From contig CAJUNT010000009.1 of the NCBI GenBank assembly GCA_910587735.1, positions 52,448 through 116,447 on the forward strand: 64,000 nucleotides of DNA. The letters run 5' to 3'. This DNA comes from an uncultured Clostridia bacterium (GTDB lineage: Bacteria; Bacillota; Clostridia; Lachnospirales; Anaerotignaceae). Under the pieces are notes generated by a model, which had not been told where the DNA came from, did not search any database, and was given only the letters and a program-made list of their open reading frames with translations. This document shows positions 1 through 8,374 of this stretch, one piece after another (the stretch's first letter is position 1; every line of letters starts with the position of its first letter). The translations under genes were made by a program, and so were the position numbers.

Positions 1-3
1 AAT

Positions 4-471
4 GTGGCGAAAGAAAAAAATACAGAGAAAAAGGTTTTAGAAATTGCAGAACCTATTATATTAGAAAAAGGATTAGAATTAGCAGATTTAGAATTTGTAA
101 AAGAAGGACCAAACTGGTATTTAAGAATATATATTGACAAACAGAGTGGCGTTACTATTGAGGATTGTGAAACTATCAGTCGTATATTAGAGAAAAAATT
201 AGATGAAAAAGACCCTATTGAGCAGGCATATATATTAGAAGTAAGTTCTCCAGGCATAGACAGACCATTAAAAAAACCAGAACATTTTCAAAAATATATA
301 GGTGAAATCATTGATATTAAATTGTATAAACCACTGGAAGGTAAAAAGGAATATCAAGGAGAATTGAAACAATTTGAAGACGGCATCATTACGATTACAG
401 ACGAAAATGGAAAGGAATTACAATTTGTACAAAAAGAAACAGCTAGTGTTAGACTAGCGGTTATATTTTGA
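4..471 (+). CDS. rimP: Ribosome maturation factor RimP
   Basis: RimP assists late assembly of the 30S ribosomal subunit in the cytoplasm. The 155-residue product has the usual family length. It shows the N-terminal alpha/beta domain (LEFVKEGPNWYLRIYID, about residues 29-45) with the conserved VSSPGIDRPL segment near residues 80-90, then a basic C-terminal SH3-like beta domain. The GTG start lies at the very edge of the window, so its ribosome site cannot be seen and a start further upstream is not excluded. It heads the classic nusA-infB operon, 27 nt before nusA. Confidence 0.93.
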   Translation: MAKEKNTEKKVLEIAEPIILEKGLELADLEFVKEGPNWYLRIYIDKQSGVTIEDCETISRILEKKLDEKDPIEQAYILEVSSPGIDRPLKKPEHFQKYIGEIIDIKLYKPLEGKKEYQGELKQFEDGIITITDENGKELQFVQKETASVRLAVIF

Positions 472-498
472 AGTATAATATAAGGAGAAAACAGAAAA

Positions 499-1701
499 AT
501 GGATAGAGTAGAATTTATAAATGCGTTAAATCAAATTGAAAAAGAAAAGGGCATTGATAAAGAAGTAATATTTGAGGCAATAGAAACTTCTCTTGTATCA
601 GCTTGTAAAAAGAATTTTGGTACAAGTCAAAATATAAAAGTGGTAATTAACAGAGAAACAGGTGACGTTGCCTGTTATGCACAAAAAGAAGTTGTGGAAG
701 AAGTAGAAGACGATATGCTACAAATTTCTTTAGAAGATGCAAGAAATATCAATCCTTATTTTATTATAGGAGATATTATTGACATTGAGGTAACACCTAA
801 AAATTTTGGCAGAATTTCCGCACAAACTGCAAAGCAGGTAGTTGTACAAAAATTTAGAGAAGCAGAAAGAGAAATATTGTATAATCAATATATTACAAAA
901 GAAAAGGATATTATGACAGGTATTGTACAAAGACAAGAAAGAAAAAATGTTATTGTGCAGTTAGGTAAAATTGATGCTATATTAACGCCAAATGAACAAA
1001 TTCCTACAGAAAAATATAACTTTATGGATAGAATGAAAGTTTATATTTTAGAAGTAAAACAAAGTACAAAAGGTCCTCAGATATATGTTTCCAGAACACA
1101 CCCCGAACTTGTAAAACGTCTTTTTGAGCAGGAAGTACCAGAAGTATATGATGGAACAGTAGAAATTAAAAGCATTGCAAGAGAGGCAGGTTCCAGAACA
1201 AAAATTGCAGTTTATACAAAAGATAAAAATGTAGATGCTTTAGGAGCTTGTGTAGGACAAAATGGATATAGAGTAAATGTCATTGTAAATGAATTGCAGG
1301 GAGAAAAAATAGATGTAATAAATTGGAGTGAAGACCCCAAAGAATTTATTGCAGCAGCGTTAAGTCCTTCTAAAGTACTTGCAGTTGCTATAAATGAGCA
1401 AGACCAAAGTGCAAAAATTGTTGTACCTGACCATCAGCTTTCACTTGCCATAGGAAAAGAAGGACAAAATGCCAGACTTTCTGCAAAGTTAACAGGCTGG
1501 AGAATTGATATTAAAAGTGAAACACAAGCAAGAGAAACAAACTTTTTGGGAGAAGAACAGCTTATTAATGAGGAAAGTGAAGAACAAAGAATGTTAAGAA
1601 TGTATCAAGAAGCATTTGCAGATTTAGAAGAACCAGAAGAAGAGGAAGAAGAATTGGAAGAAGTAGAAAACGAGAAATGTGAACAAGAGTTTGCAGAGTA
1701 A
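499..1701 (+). CDS. nusA: Transcription termination/antitermination factor NusA
   Basis: NusA binds RNA polymerase and nascent RNA and modulates pausing, termination and antitermination. The 400-residue protein has the NusA N-terminal domain (about residues 1-125), an S1 RNA-binding domain (about 130-200) and tandem KH domains (about 200-345; LAIGKEGQNARLSAKLTGW is the characteristic KH segment). It ends in a strongly acidic glutamate-rich tail and lacks the extra C-terminal repeats of proteobacterial NusA, as is normal in Firmicutes. A ribosome site AAGGAG lies ahead of the ATG. It is followed by ylxR in the same operon. Confidence 0.96.
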   Translation: MDRVEFINALNQIEKEKGIDKEVIFEAIETSLVSACKKNFGTSQNIKVVINRETGDVACYAQKEVVEEVEDDMLQISLEDARNINPYFIIGDIIDIEVTPKNFGRISAQTAKQVVVQKFREAEREILYNQYITKEKDIMTGIVQRQERKNVIVQLGKIDAILTPNEQIPTEKYNFMDRMKVYILEVKQSTKGPQIYVSRTHPELVKRLFEQEVPEVYDGTVEIKSIAREAGSRTKIAVYTKDKNVDALGACVGQNGYRVNVIVNELQGEKIDVINWSEDPKEFIAAALSPSKVLAVAINEQDQSAKIVVPDHQLSLAIGKEGQNARLSAKLTGWRIDIKSETQARETNFLGEEQLINEESEEQRMLRMYQEAFADLEEPEEEEEELEEVENEKCEQEFAE

Positions 1702-1765
1702 TCATGATATATTGCAGTTTATAGCAATTTATAGCAAGTAGCATAATGGAAAGGAGGTTTTGTAA

Positions 1766-2044
1766 ATGAAACAAAGAAAAATTCCATTAAGAAAATGCAC
1801 TGGCTGTCAAGAAATGAAAAATAAAAAAGAATTAATTCGTGTTGTCCATAATGATGCAGGAGAATTTTTTTTAGATGAAACAGGAAAAAAACCAGGGAGA
1901 GGTGCTTATATCTGTCCAAATGTAGAATGTCTAAAAAAAGCACAAAAGTCAAAAGGACTGGATAGGTCTTTTAAAAAGGCAGTTCCACAGGAAGTATATG
2001 AGCAATTAGCAAAACAATTATGTGGTGATATAGAAAATGGATAA
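1766..2044 (+). CDS. ylxR: YlxR-family RNA-binding protein (RnpM)
   Basis: A 92-residue member of the YlxR/DUF448 family. The family is always found between nusA and infB in Firmicutes, and published work links it to RNase P modulation (RnpM). The sequence shows the family signature CTGCQEMKNKKELIR at residues 11-25 and GRGAYICPN near residues 46-54, with paired cysteines that fit a small zinc- or RNA-binding fold. An AAGGAGG site precedes the ATG. Its end overlaps the start of ylxQ by 8 nt, which implies translational coupling. Confidence 0.93.
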   Translation: MKQRKIPLRKCTGCQEMKNKKELIRVVHNDAGEFFLDETGKKPGRGAYICPNVECLKKAQKSKGLDRSFKKAVPQEVYEQLAKQLCGDIENG

Positions 2045-2333
2045 AATATATTCCTTTTTAGGCATTTGCCAAAAAGCGGGAAAAGTAGTTTCAGGTGAAA
2101 CAGGGTGCGAATTGGCAATCAAAAACAAAACAGCAAAATTAGTATTATTGGCAGAAGATGCTTCCGCAAATACAAAAAAGAAATTTGAAAACAGTGCGAA
2201 ATATTATGAAATTCCTATATTGACATTAGGCTCTAAACAAGAAATGGGTATTGCTATAGGAAAAGAAAGCAGAGCAGTGTTAGCAATTACAGAACAAGGA
2301 TTTGCAAAAAGCATATTAGACAAAATGAAATGA
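2037..2333 (+). CDS. ylxQ: L7Ae-family RNA-binding protein YlxQ
   Basis: A 98-residue L7Ae/L30e/S12e/Gadd45-family protein, the usual kink-turn RNA-binding neighbour of ylxR and infB. The segment [17 protein letters not shown] at residues 8-24 and the following beta-alpha layout ([11 protein letters not shown]) are typical. Its ATG lies inside the end of ylxR (8-nt overlap). The role in ribosome function is inferred from the family; it is dispensable in related bacteria. Confidence 0.92.
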   Translation: MDKIYSFLGICQKAGKVVSGETGCELAIKNKTAKLVLLAEDASANTKKKFENSAKYYEIPILTLGSKQEMGIAIGKESRAVLAITEQGFAKSILDKMK

Positions 2334-2353
2334 TAAATATTGGAGGTGGAGCA

Positions 2354-4471
2354 ATGCCTAAGGTTAGAATTTATGAGCTTGCAAAAATGTTAAAAATAGA
2401 AAATAAAGAATTGATAGAAAAATTAAAAGAATTGGGTATTGATGCAAAAAGTCATATGAGTGTTTTAACAGAAGAAGATGCTGCTGTTGTTATGGAGATG
2501 TTTGACACCAAACAGGATACCATTACCGCACAGGAAAAAACAGAACAGCAAACAGAGCAAGTGGAGCAACAGCAGTATGATGTAACAGAGAAAAAGCAAG
2601 AGAATCAAGAGAATCAAAATCATAAAAAAGGGAAAAATAAAAAAGAAAAAAATCATAATCAACAAAATCATAATCAGCAACAAAAAGTAGAACAGCCTGA
2701 GCAAAGTGAAGAAGACGTTGCAGTAAAATATATTGGTGAAAATCCTACTGTAAAGGAACTTGCGGAAGTGCTTGGAAAAAATGCATCAGAAATTGTAAAA
2801 TTACTTATGAAAAAAGGTATTATGGCAGGAATCAACCAAAATGTGGAATTTGATATGGCTGTTGCGATTGCAGAAGAATTTGACATTATATTAGAAAAAG
2901 AACAAGAAAAAGATATTATGGAAGAAGTGTTCGGACAAGAGGAGCAAGATGACGAAAAGGATTTAAAAGAAAGACCTCCTGTTGTTGTTGTTATGGGACA
3001 CGTTGACCATGGTAAAACATCACTTTTGGACTCCATTCGTCATAGTAGTGTAACAAGTAATGAAGCAGGTGGTATTACACAGCATATTGGTGCTTATACA
3101 GTACAGATTGCTGGAAAACCAATTACATTTTTGGATACGCCAGGACATGAAGCATTTACAGCTATGAGAATGAGAGGCGCACAAATTACAGATATTGCTG
3201 TATTAGTAGTGGCTGCTGATGATGGTGTTATGCCTCAAACAGTAGAAGCGATTAATCACGCCAAAGCAGCAGGTGTAGATATTATTGTAGCAATAAACAA
3301 AATGGATAAACCTTCTGCAAATCCAGACAGGGTAAAACAAGAGTTAACAGAATATGGATTGTTAGCAGAAGACTGGGGCGGTGAAACAATATGCGTTCCT
3401 GTTTCTGCAGTGAATAAACAAGGTATTGACCAGCTTTTGGAAATGATTACATTAGTTGCAGAAATGAAAGAATTAAAAGCAAATCCAAATAAAAAAGCAA
3501 GAGGTGCGATTGTAGAAGCACAGCTTGACAAAGGTAGAGGTTCTGTTGCAACAGTGTTAGTGCAAAGTGGTACACTTCACGTAGGTGACCCTGTTGTTGC
3601 TGGTAGTGCTTATGGTAAAATTAGAGCCATGACGGATGATAAAGGTAGACGTGTGAAAAAAGCAGGTCCTTCTACACCAGTAGAGGTATTAGGATTATCA
3701 GAAGTACCAACAGCAGGCGATACATTTTATGTTGCAGAAAATGAAAAACAAGCTAGACAGGTTGCAGAGAGTGTCATTGCTAAAAATAGAGAAAATCTGA
3801 TAAAAGATACTCCTCAAAAAGTATCACTTGATGATTTATTTACACAAATACAATCTGGTAATGTAAAAGACTTAAATGTTGTTGTAAAAGCGGATGTACA
3901 AGGTTCTGTTGAGGCAGTGCGCCAAAGTTTGGAAAGACTTTCTAATGAAGAAGTACGTATTCGTATTATTCATGGTGGTGTTGGTACAATTACAGAATCT
4001 GATGTAATGCTTGCGTCTGCATCAAATGCCATTATTATTGGTTTTAATGTACGTCCAGAACCAGCAGCAAAATTGTTTGCAGATGAAGAAAAGGTTGATG
4101 TTCGCCTTTATAGAGTTATTTACAATGCTATTGAAGATATTACCGCAGCTATGAAAGGTATGCTTGACCCAGTGTATGAAGAAAAAGTATTAGGTCATGC
4201 AGAAATTCGTCAGTTGTTTAAGGCTTCTGGAGTAGGTAGTATTGCAGGAAGTTATGTATTAGACGGCAAATTTGAGAGAAATTGTCAAGCTAGAATTACA
4301 AGAGATGGTATTGTGATATTTGAGGGAGAACTGGAAAGCTTAAAACGTTTTAAAGATGATGTAAAAGAAGTTGCAGCGGGATATGAATGTGGGCTTGTAT
4401 TTAAAAAATTTAATGATATTAAAGTAGGCGATTTTGTAGAAGCATTTAAAATGGTAGAAGTACCAAGATAA
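2354..4471 (+). CDS. infB: Translation initiation factor IF-2
   Basis: IF-2 is the GTPase that delivers initiator tRNA to the 30S subunit. The start chosen at 2354 follows GGAGGTGG and gives [13 protein letters not shown], the standard IF-2 N-terminus (705 residues); a longer frame opening at 2330 overlaps ylxQ and has no ribosome site. After the N-terminal IF2N motif comes a glutamine/asparagine-rich linker (about residues 60-120) and a second IF2N repeat. The G domain then shows [17 protein letters not shown] and NKMDK, followed by domains II-IV. Shorter linker than in E. coli, normal for this group. Confidence 0.97.
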   Translation: MPKVRIYELAKMLKIENKELIEKLKELGIDAKSHMSVLTEEDAAVVMEMFDTKQDTITAQEKTEQQTEQVEQQQYDVTEKKQENQENQNHKKGKNKKEKNHNQQNHNQQQKVEQPEQSEEDVAVKYIGENPTVKELAEVLGKNASEIVKLLMKKGIMAGINQNVEFDMAVAIAEEFDIILEKEQEKDIMEEVFGQEEQDDEKDLKERPPVVVVMGHVDHGKTSLLDSIRHSSVTSNEAGGITQHIGAYTVQIAGKPITFLDTPGHEAFTAMRMRGAQITDIAVLVVAADDGVMPQTVEAINHAKAAGVDIIVAINKMDKPSANPDRVKQELTEYGLLAEDWGGETICVPVSAVNKQGIDQLLEMITLVAEMKELKANPNKKARGAIVEAQLDKGRGSVATVLVQSGTLHVGDPVVAGSAYGKIRAMTDDKGRRVKKAGPSTPVEVLGLSEVPTAGDTFYVAENEKQARQVAESVIAKNRENLIKDTPQKVSLDDLFTQIQSGNVKDLNVVVKADVQGSVEAVRQSLERLSNEEVRIRIIHGGVGTITESDVMLASASNAIIIGFNVRPEPAAKLFADEEKVDVRLYRVIYNAIEDITAAMKGMLDPVYEEKVLGHAEIRQLFKASGVGSIAGSYVLDGKFERNCQARITRDGIVIFEGELESLKRFKDDVKEVAAGYECGLVFKKFNDIKVGDFVEAFKMVEVPR

Positions 4472-4563
4472 TTAAAAGGCAAAACAAAGTTTTGAAAAAA
4501 AATTTTTGACTCGTGTAAGGCAATGTCCCCAAAATATTGAAAATAAAAATCAGGAGAAAAAAT

Positions 4564-4938
4564 ATGAAAAACAACACAAGAATTTCACGTATTAATGATG
4601 AAATCATGAAAGAAATTTCACAGATAATACGTTCAGAAGTAAAAGACCCACGTATTGGCACAATGACAAGTGTCATACGTGTAGACACCACAGCAGATTT
4701 AAAATATTGCAAAGTATTTGTATCTGTATTAGGAAATGCTGAAGAAAAACAAAGTGTCATGAAAGGACTAAAAAATGCAAGTGGTTTTATAAGACATTTA
4801 ATAGCAGAAAGAGTTAATTTACGTTTTACACCAGAATTACAATTTAAGTTAGATGAATCCACAGAATATGCCATTCATATGAACCAGCTTATAGAACAAG
4901 TTGCAAAAGAAAGAGAAGCAAGGGAATCTGGTGAATGA
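4564..4938 (+). CDS. rbfA: Ribosome-binding factor A
   Basis: RbfA is a single KH-like-domain protein that binds 30S precursors during 16S rRNA 5'-end maturation. The start at 4564 follows CAGGAGAAAA and gives MKNNTRISRINDEIMKEI (124 residues, usual length); the frame extends upstream to 4537 without a ribosome site. The conserved segment VKDPRIGTMTSVIRV and the late FTPELQFKLDES are family hallmarks. Its stop codon overlaps the nrnA start (ATGA), so the two are probably translationally coupled. Confidence 0.95.
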   Translation: MKNNTRISRINDEIMKEISQIIRSEVKDPRIGTMTSVIRVDTTADLKYCKVFVSVLGNAEEKQSVMKGLKNASGFIRHLIAERVNLRFTPELQFKLDESTEYAIHMNQLIEQVAKEREARESGE

Positions 4939-5900
4939 ATATGAATGATACATTTGACAAAATAAAAGAAGTATTACAGCACTGCCAAAATATTGCCATT
5001 GGGGGACATCAAAACCCTGATGGTGATGCAGTAGGTGCTTGCTTTGCACTTGCCTATGCTTTGAGAAAACAAGGCAAAACGGTATCTGTTGTTTTAGAAG
5101 AATATTCTAAAAAGTATGACATGATTTCAGAAAAAGAATTGATATTATCAAAATCATGTTATCATACTGCGGAATTTGATGCATTTGTAGCATTAGATAG
5201 TGGTGATAAGCAGCGTTTAGGAGATGCTGAAATATTATTTGATAAATCAAAATATAAAATCAACATTGACCATCATGTAAGTAATACTTATTTTGGAGAA
5301 TATAATTATGTAAATGGTGATGCTTCTTCTACATCAGAAATTGTATATCAATTTTTAAGAGATGATAGTGTATTAGATAAACAAATTGCGTCTGCGCTTT
5401 ATGCAGGTATATTATATGATACGGCAGGTTTTCGTCATAGTTCCACAAGCCCTGCAACAATGTCTGCGGCTGCGGAGTTAATGACATATTCTATACCAGC
5501 GAATAAAATTTACACCACATTTTTTGACAACAGAACATTTTCAGAATTAAAACTTTTAGGTAGAGCATTTGAAAAGGCACAAAAATATTTTAATGAAAAT
5601 GTCATATATACTTTTTTAACACAAAATGACATTGAAGAATGTCATGGTACAAATAAAGAAATTGATAGTGTTGTGAATTTTATAAAAGGTGTAGAGAATA
5701 TAAAAATTGCTTGTTTCATTTATCAAAAAGGAGAAAATGAAGTAAAAGCAAGTTTTAGAGGAGAAGACGGTTTTGATGTATGCAAATTAGCACAACATTT
5801 TGGTGGTGGCGGTCATGTAAAGGCGGCAGGCTGTACGATATACAGTACAATAGAACAGGCATGGCATGATATACAATGTGAAATAGCAAAATTATTTTGA
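4935..5900 (+). CDS. nrnA: DHH-family oligoribonuclease / pAp phosphatase (NrnA-like)
   Basis: A 321-residue DHH-DHHA1 phosphoesterase. NrnA-type enzymes degrade nanoRNAs and dephosphorylate 3'-phosphoadenosine 5'-phosphate, and they sit beside rbfA and truB across Firmicutes. Metal-binding motifs are visible: GHQNPDGDAVGA (about residues 20-31), DSGD (about 91-94), NIDHHVSN (about 111-118), and the DHHA1 glycine loop GGGGHVKAAG near residue 300. The ATG overlaps the rbfA stop; a second in-frame ATG lies 6 nt later and cannot be ruled out as the true start. Confidence 0.93.
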   Translation: MNMNDTFDKIKEVLQHCQNIAIGGHQNPDGDAVGACFALAYALRKQGKTVSVVLEEYSKKYDMISEKELILSKSCYHTAEFDAFVALDSGDKQRLGDAEILFDKSKYKINIDHHVSNTYFGEYNYVNGDASSTSEIVYQFLRDDSVLDKQIASALYAGILYDTAGFRHSSTSPATMSAAAELMTYSIPANKIYTTFFDNRTFSELKLLGRAFEKAQKYFNENVIYTFLTQNDIEECHGTNKEIDSVVNFIKGVENIKIACFIYQKGENEVKASFRGEDGFDVCKLAQHFGGGGHVKAAGCTIYSTIEQAWHDIQCEIAKLF

Positions 5901-5910
5901 GGAGGAAATT

Positions 5911-6816
5911 GTGGACGGTATTTTTAATATATACAAACAAAAAGGATTTACTTCTCATGATGTTGTTGCCATAGTCAGAAAAACAATACAGCAAAAAAAA
6001 GTAGGGCATACAGGTACATTAGACCCGGATGCAGAGGGTGTTTTACCTATTTGTGTAGGAAAAGCGACCAAATTAGCCGATTATATTATGGAAGGAAAAA
6101 AGGGGTATCGTGCTGTTGTGACATTAGGTACAAGCACAACAACAGAAGATGCATCAGGTGAAATCATAGAAAAAAAAGAATTTACATTTGATGAACAAAA
6201 CATCACAAAAGCAGTTCAATCTTTTTTAGGTACTTATAAGCAAACACCACCTATGTATTCTGCTATAAAAATCAATGGTAAAAAATTATACGAATTAGCA
6301 AGAGAAGGCAAAGAAATAGAAAGAAAAGCAAGAGAAATTACAATATTTGATATTAAGATTACAAAATTTATGCCACCAGAACAGTTTGAAATAGATGTGA
6401 TTTGTTCAAAAGGGACATATATCAGAACACTTTGTGCAGATATTGGCAAAAAATTAAACTGCGGTGCACATATGCATAGTCTTTTAAGGACTTCCTCCTC
6501 TATGTTTACATTAGATACTGCAATCACATTAGATGAATTAAAAGAGCTTGCTGAAAAACAACAACTACAAAAAGTATTGCTGACTTTAGATAGTGCATTG
6601 CAACAATATAGTAGTATTATAGTATCTTCTAAAGCAAATAAACTGCTTTATAATGGCAATAAAATTGAACAACGCTTTTTTGAAAAAGGAAATCAAGAAA
6701 TAAAACAAGGACAGAAAGTGTTAGGATATGATAATCAAAATAATCTGATTGGTATATATGAAATCAGTAAAGAAAAAGATAGGCTGTATATGAAGCCTTT
6801 GAAAATATTGCTTTAA
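5911..6816 (+). CDS. truB: tRNA pseudouridine(55) synthase TruB
   Basis: TruB converts U55 of the tRNA T-loop to pseudouridine. The protein has 301 residues, normal for the family. The catalytic segment HTGTLDPDAEGVLPICVG is at about residues 33-50, with the catalytic Asp of TLDPDA, and KGTYIRTLCADIG is the conserved second motif. A GTG start at 5911 follows AGGAGGAAATT. A C-terminal PUA-like region follows the catalytic domain. It lies 10 nt after nrnA and 11 nt before ribF, as in many clostridia. Confidence 0.96.
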   Translation: MDGIFNIYKQKGFTSHDVVAIVRKTIQQKKVGHTGTLDPDAEGVLPICVGKATKLADYIMEGKKGYRAVVTLGTSTTTEDASGEIIEKKEFTFDEQNITKAVQSFLGTYKQTPPMYSAIKINGKKLYELAREGKEIERKAREITIFDIKITKFMPPEQFEIDVICSKGTYIRTLCADIGKKLNCGAHMHSLLRTSSSMFTLDTAITLDELKELAEKQQLQKVLLTLDSALQQYSSIIVSSKANKLLYNGNKIEQRFFEKGNQEIKQGQKVLGYDNQNNLIGIYEISKEKDRLYMKPLKILL

Positions 6817-6827
6817 AGAGGTGTATC

Positions 6828-7769
6828 ATGGAACATATAACAGATACAAATATCACACAGCAACAACCCACAGCAGTTACAATAGGTAATTTTGATGGTC
6901 TGCATATGGGACATAGAGCATTAATTTCACTCACAAAACAATTTGCGCAAGAGGAATCATTAAAAAGTGTTGTATTTTCATTTTCTCCACACCCTATGTT
7001 TGTTTTTGGAAAAAAGCCAGATTTTGCACTTGTTATGGCACCCTCCGAAAAAGAATACATGATGGAAAAAATGGGAATAGATGTCTATATTGAATATCCT
7101 TTTGATAAACAATTTTCATCTATGACAGCAGAACAATTTGCTTGTGATATCATATTTGAACAATTAAATTGTAAAGTGCTTATTGTGGGAGAAAATTATA
7201 AATTTGGCAAAAATCAATCTGGAGATTATGAGCTTTTGAGGGTATTAGGGGAACAAAGAGGGGTAAAAGTAATATATGTTCCCTCTGTGTTGTTTGAAGG
7301 CGATAGAGTAAGTAGCACAAGAATACGACAATGTTTAAAAGATAAAAATTTAGAAGAAGCAAACAATATGTTAATATCCCCTTATTTTATATTAGGAAAA
7401 GTTGCAGAAGGAAAAAAACTAGGCAGAACAATAGGCTTTCCTACTGTAAATATCAAAGCGCATAGTCAAAAATTATTTCCGCCCAATGGTGTTTATGCAA
7501 CAAAAACACTGCATGATGGTAAAACTTATTTTGGTGTCACGAATATAGGTAAAAATCCTACTGTTGATGGCACATTTAAAGTAGTAGAAACATATCTTTT
7601 TGACTTTAAAAAAATGGTTTATGGAGAAACCATACAAACCTATTTTTATAAATTTATAAGAGAAGAACAAAAATTCCCATCTGTTGAGGCACTGCGCCAA
7701 CAAATGGAAAGAGATGCAGAAAGTGCAAAACAATATTTTCGTTCTAAAGAGTATGATAATTGGCGATAA
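6828..7769 (+). CDS. ribF: Bifunctional riboflavin kinase / FAD synthetase
   Basis: RibF phosphorylates riboflavin to FMN and adenylates FMN to FAD. The 313-residue protein has an N-terminal nucleotidyltransferase domain with IGNFDGLHMGHRALI (about residues 19-33) and the later SSTRIRQCL motif, then a C-terminal riboflavin kinase barrel with GRTIGFPTVNI and a conserved TNIGKNPTV segment. No FMN riboswitch is visible in front, which fits its place inside the translation operon. Confidence 0.96.
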   Translation: MEHITDTNITQQQPTAVTIGNFDGLHMGHRALISLTKQFAQEESLKSVVFSFSPHPMFVFGKKPDFALVMAPSEKEYMMEKMGIDVYIEYPFDKQFSSMTAEQFACDIIFEQLNCKVLIVGENYKFGKNQSGDYELLRVLGEQRGVKVIYVPSVLFEGDRVSSTRIRQCLKDKNLEEANNMLISPYFILGKVAEGKKLGRTIGFPTVNIKAHSQKLFPPNGVYATKTLHDGKTYFGVTNIGKNPTVDGTFKVVETYLFDFKKMVYGETIQTYFYKFIREEQKFPSVEALRQQMERDAESAKQYFRSKEYDNWR

Positions 7770-7796
7770 AAACAATGATATTAATTGAAAACATAC

Positions 7797-7825
7797 TTGT
7801 CAAGTATTCAAAAATGTGATAAACT
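7797..7825 (+). promoter_or_regulatory. Sigma-A type promoter in front of rpsO
   Basis: TTGTCA at 7797-7802 and TAAACT at 7820-7825 are separated by 17 nt. The predicted start of transcription is near 7832, leaving a leader of about 100 nt before rpsO. The -35 element sits in the small palindrome TACTTGTCAAGTA. Confidence 0.55.
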
Positions 7826-7831
7826 AAAATG

Positions 7832-7929
7832 GCTGTAAAACCAATGCCCAGTATTTGGAAACTCCGACCATTTACTTAGCGTTTGGGGATACGAAAATAA
7901 TTTATATTATATTTAAGGAGGCTTTTATC
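7832..7929 (+). promoter_or_regulatory. Possible S15 autoregulatory leader of rpsO
   Basis: This leader of about 100 nt lies between the rpsO promoter and its AAGGAGG. It holds several short complementary GC-containing segments (GGCTG, CCAATGCCCAG, TTTGGAAACTCC, GCGTTTGGGG) in an otherwise AT-rich region. In Firmicutes and Enterobacteria, S15 represses its own translation by binding a structured leader. Whether this one folds into a known S15-binding form was not tested, so the call is an inference from place and composition. Confidence 0.35.
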
Positions 7930-8193
7930 ATGCCAGCAATTAACAAACAAGAAATTATAGCAAAATATGGAAGAACACCATCTGACACTGGTTCACCAGA
8001 AGTACAGATTGCGTTGTTAACAGCAAGAATTACATTGTTAACAGACCATTTAAAAACACACAAAAAAGACCATCATTCCAGAAGAGGTCTTTTGAAAATG
8101 GTTGGACAAAGACGTGGATTGTTGAATTATTTGAAAGATAACGATATTGAAAAATATCGTGAATTGATTGGAGAATTAGGATTAAGAAAGTAA
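7930..8193 (+). CDS. rpsO: 30S ribosomal protein S15
   Basis: S15 is a primary 16S rRNA-binding protein of the 30S platform. The start at 7930 follows AAGGAGGCTTTTATC and gives 87 residues, standard length; the frame is open back to 7855 but that extension is leader sequence. Signature segments are [16 protein letters not shown] and [15 protein letters not shown]. It has its own promoter and lies upstream of pnp, the widely conserved rpsO-pnp order. Confidence 0.97.
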   Translation: MPAINKQEIIAKYGRTPSDTGSPEVQIALLTARITLLTDHLKTHKKDHHSRRGLLKMVGQRRGLLNYLKDNDIEKYRELIGELGLRK

Positions 8194-8207
8194 GAAGTAA
8201 TAAGAGG

Positions 8208-8240
8208 AATAGAGAGGAGAAATTTCCTCTCTATTCTGTT
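8208..8240 (+). terminator. Hairpin between rpsO and pnp
   Basis: An 11-bp perfect stem pairs 8208-8218 with 8225-8235 around a 6-nt loop. The following stretch is only moderately T-rich, so this may be a partial terminator or an RNA-stabilising hairpin rather than a full stop. Confidence 0.5.
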
Positions 8241-8282
8241 ATTTCTAGTATCAAAAATAGTATCAAAAAAATAAAGAAGCGT

Positions 8283-8344
8283 CACTATAGATTTCCAGCT
8301 TTGTAAATATAGTATTATGTTGATAAAGCTGAAGGTCTATAGTG
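8283..8344 (+). promoter_or_regulatory. Long stem-loop in the pnp leader
   Basis: Segments 8283-8302 and 8325-8344 pair at 19 of 20 positions (two G-U pairs, one mismatch) around a 22-nt loop. The structure ends 30 nt before the pnp ATG. In E. coli a long stem in the pnp leader is cut by RNase III so that PNPase can control its own mRNA. The same place and shape here suggest similar control; that is an inference by analogy. Confidence 0.5.
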
Positions 8345-8374
8345 CGAAATATCATTTATGTAAAGGAGATTATT

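Noticed and set aside
6817..6827. A possible FMN riboswitch before ribF
   Set aside because: The gap to truB is only 11 nt; ribF lies inside the translation operon.
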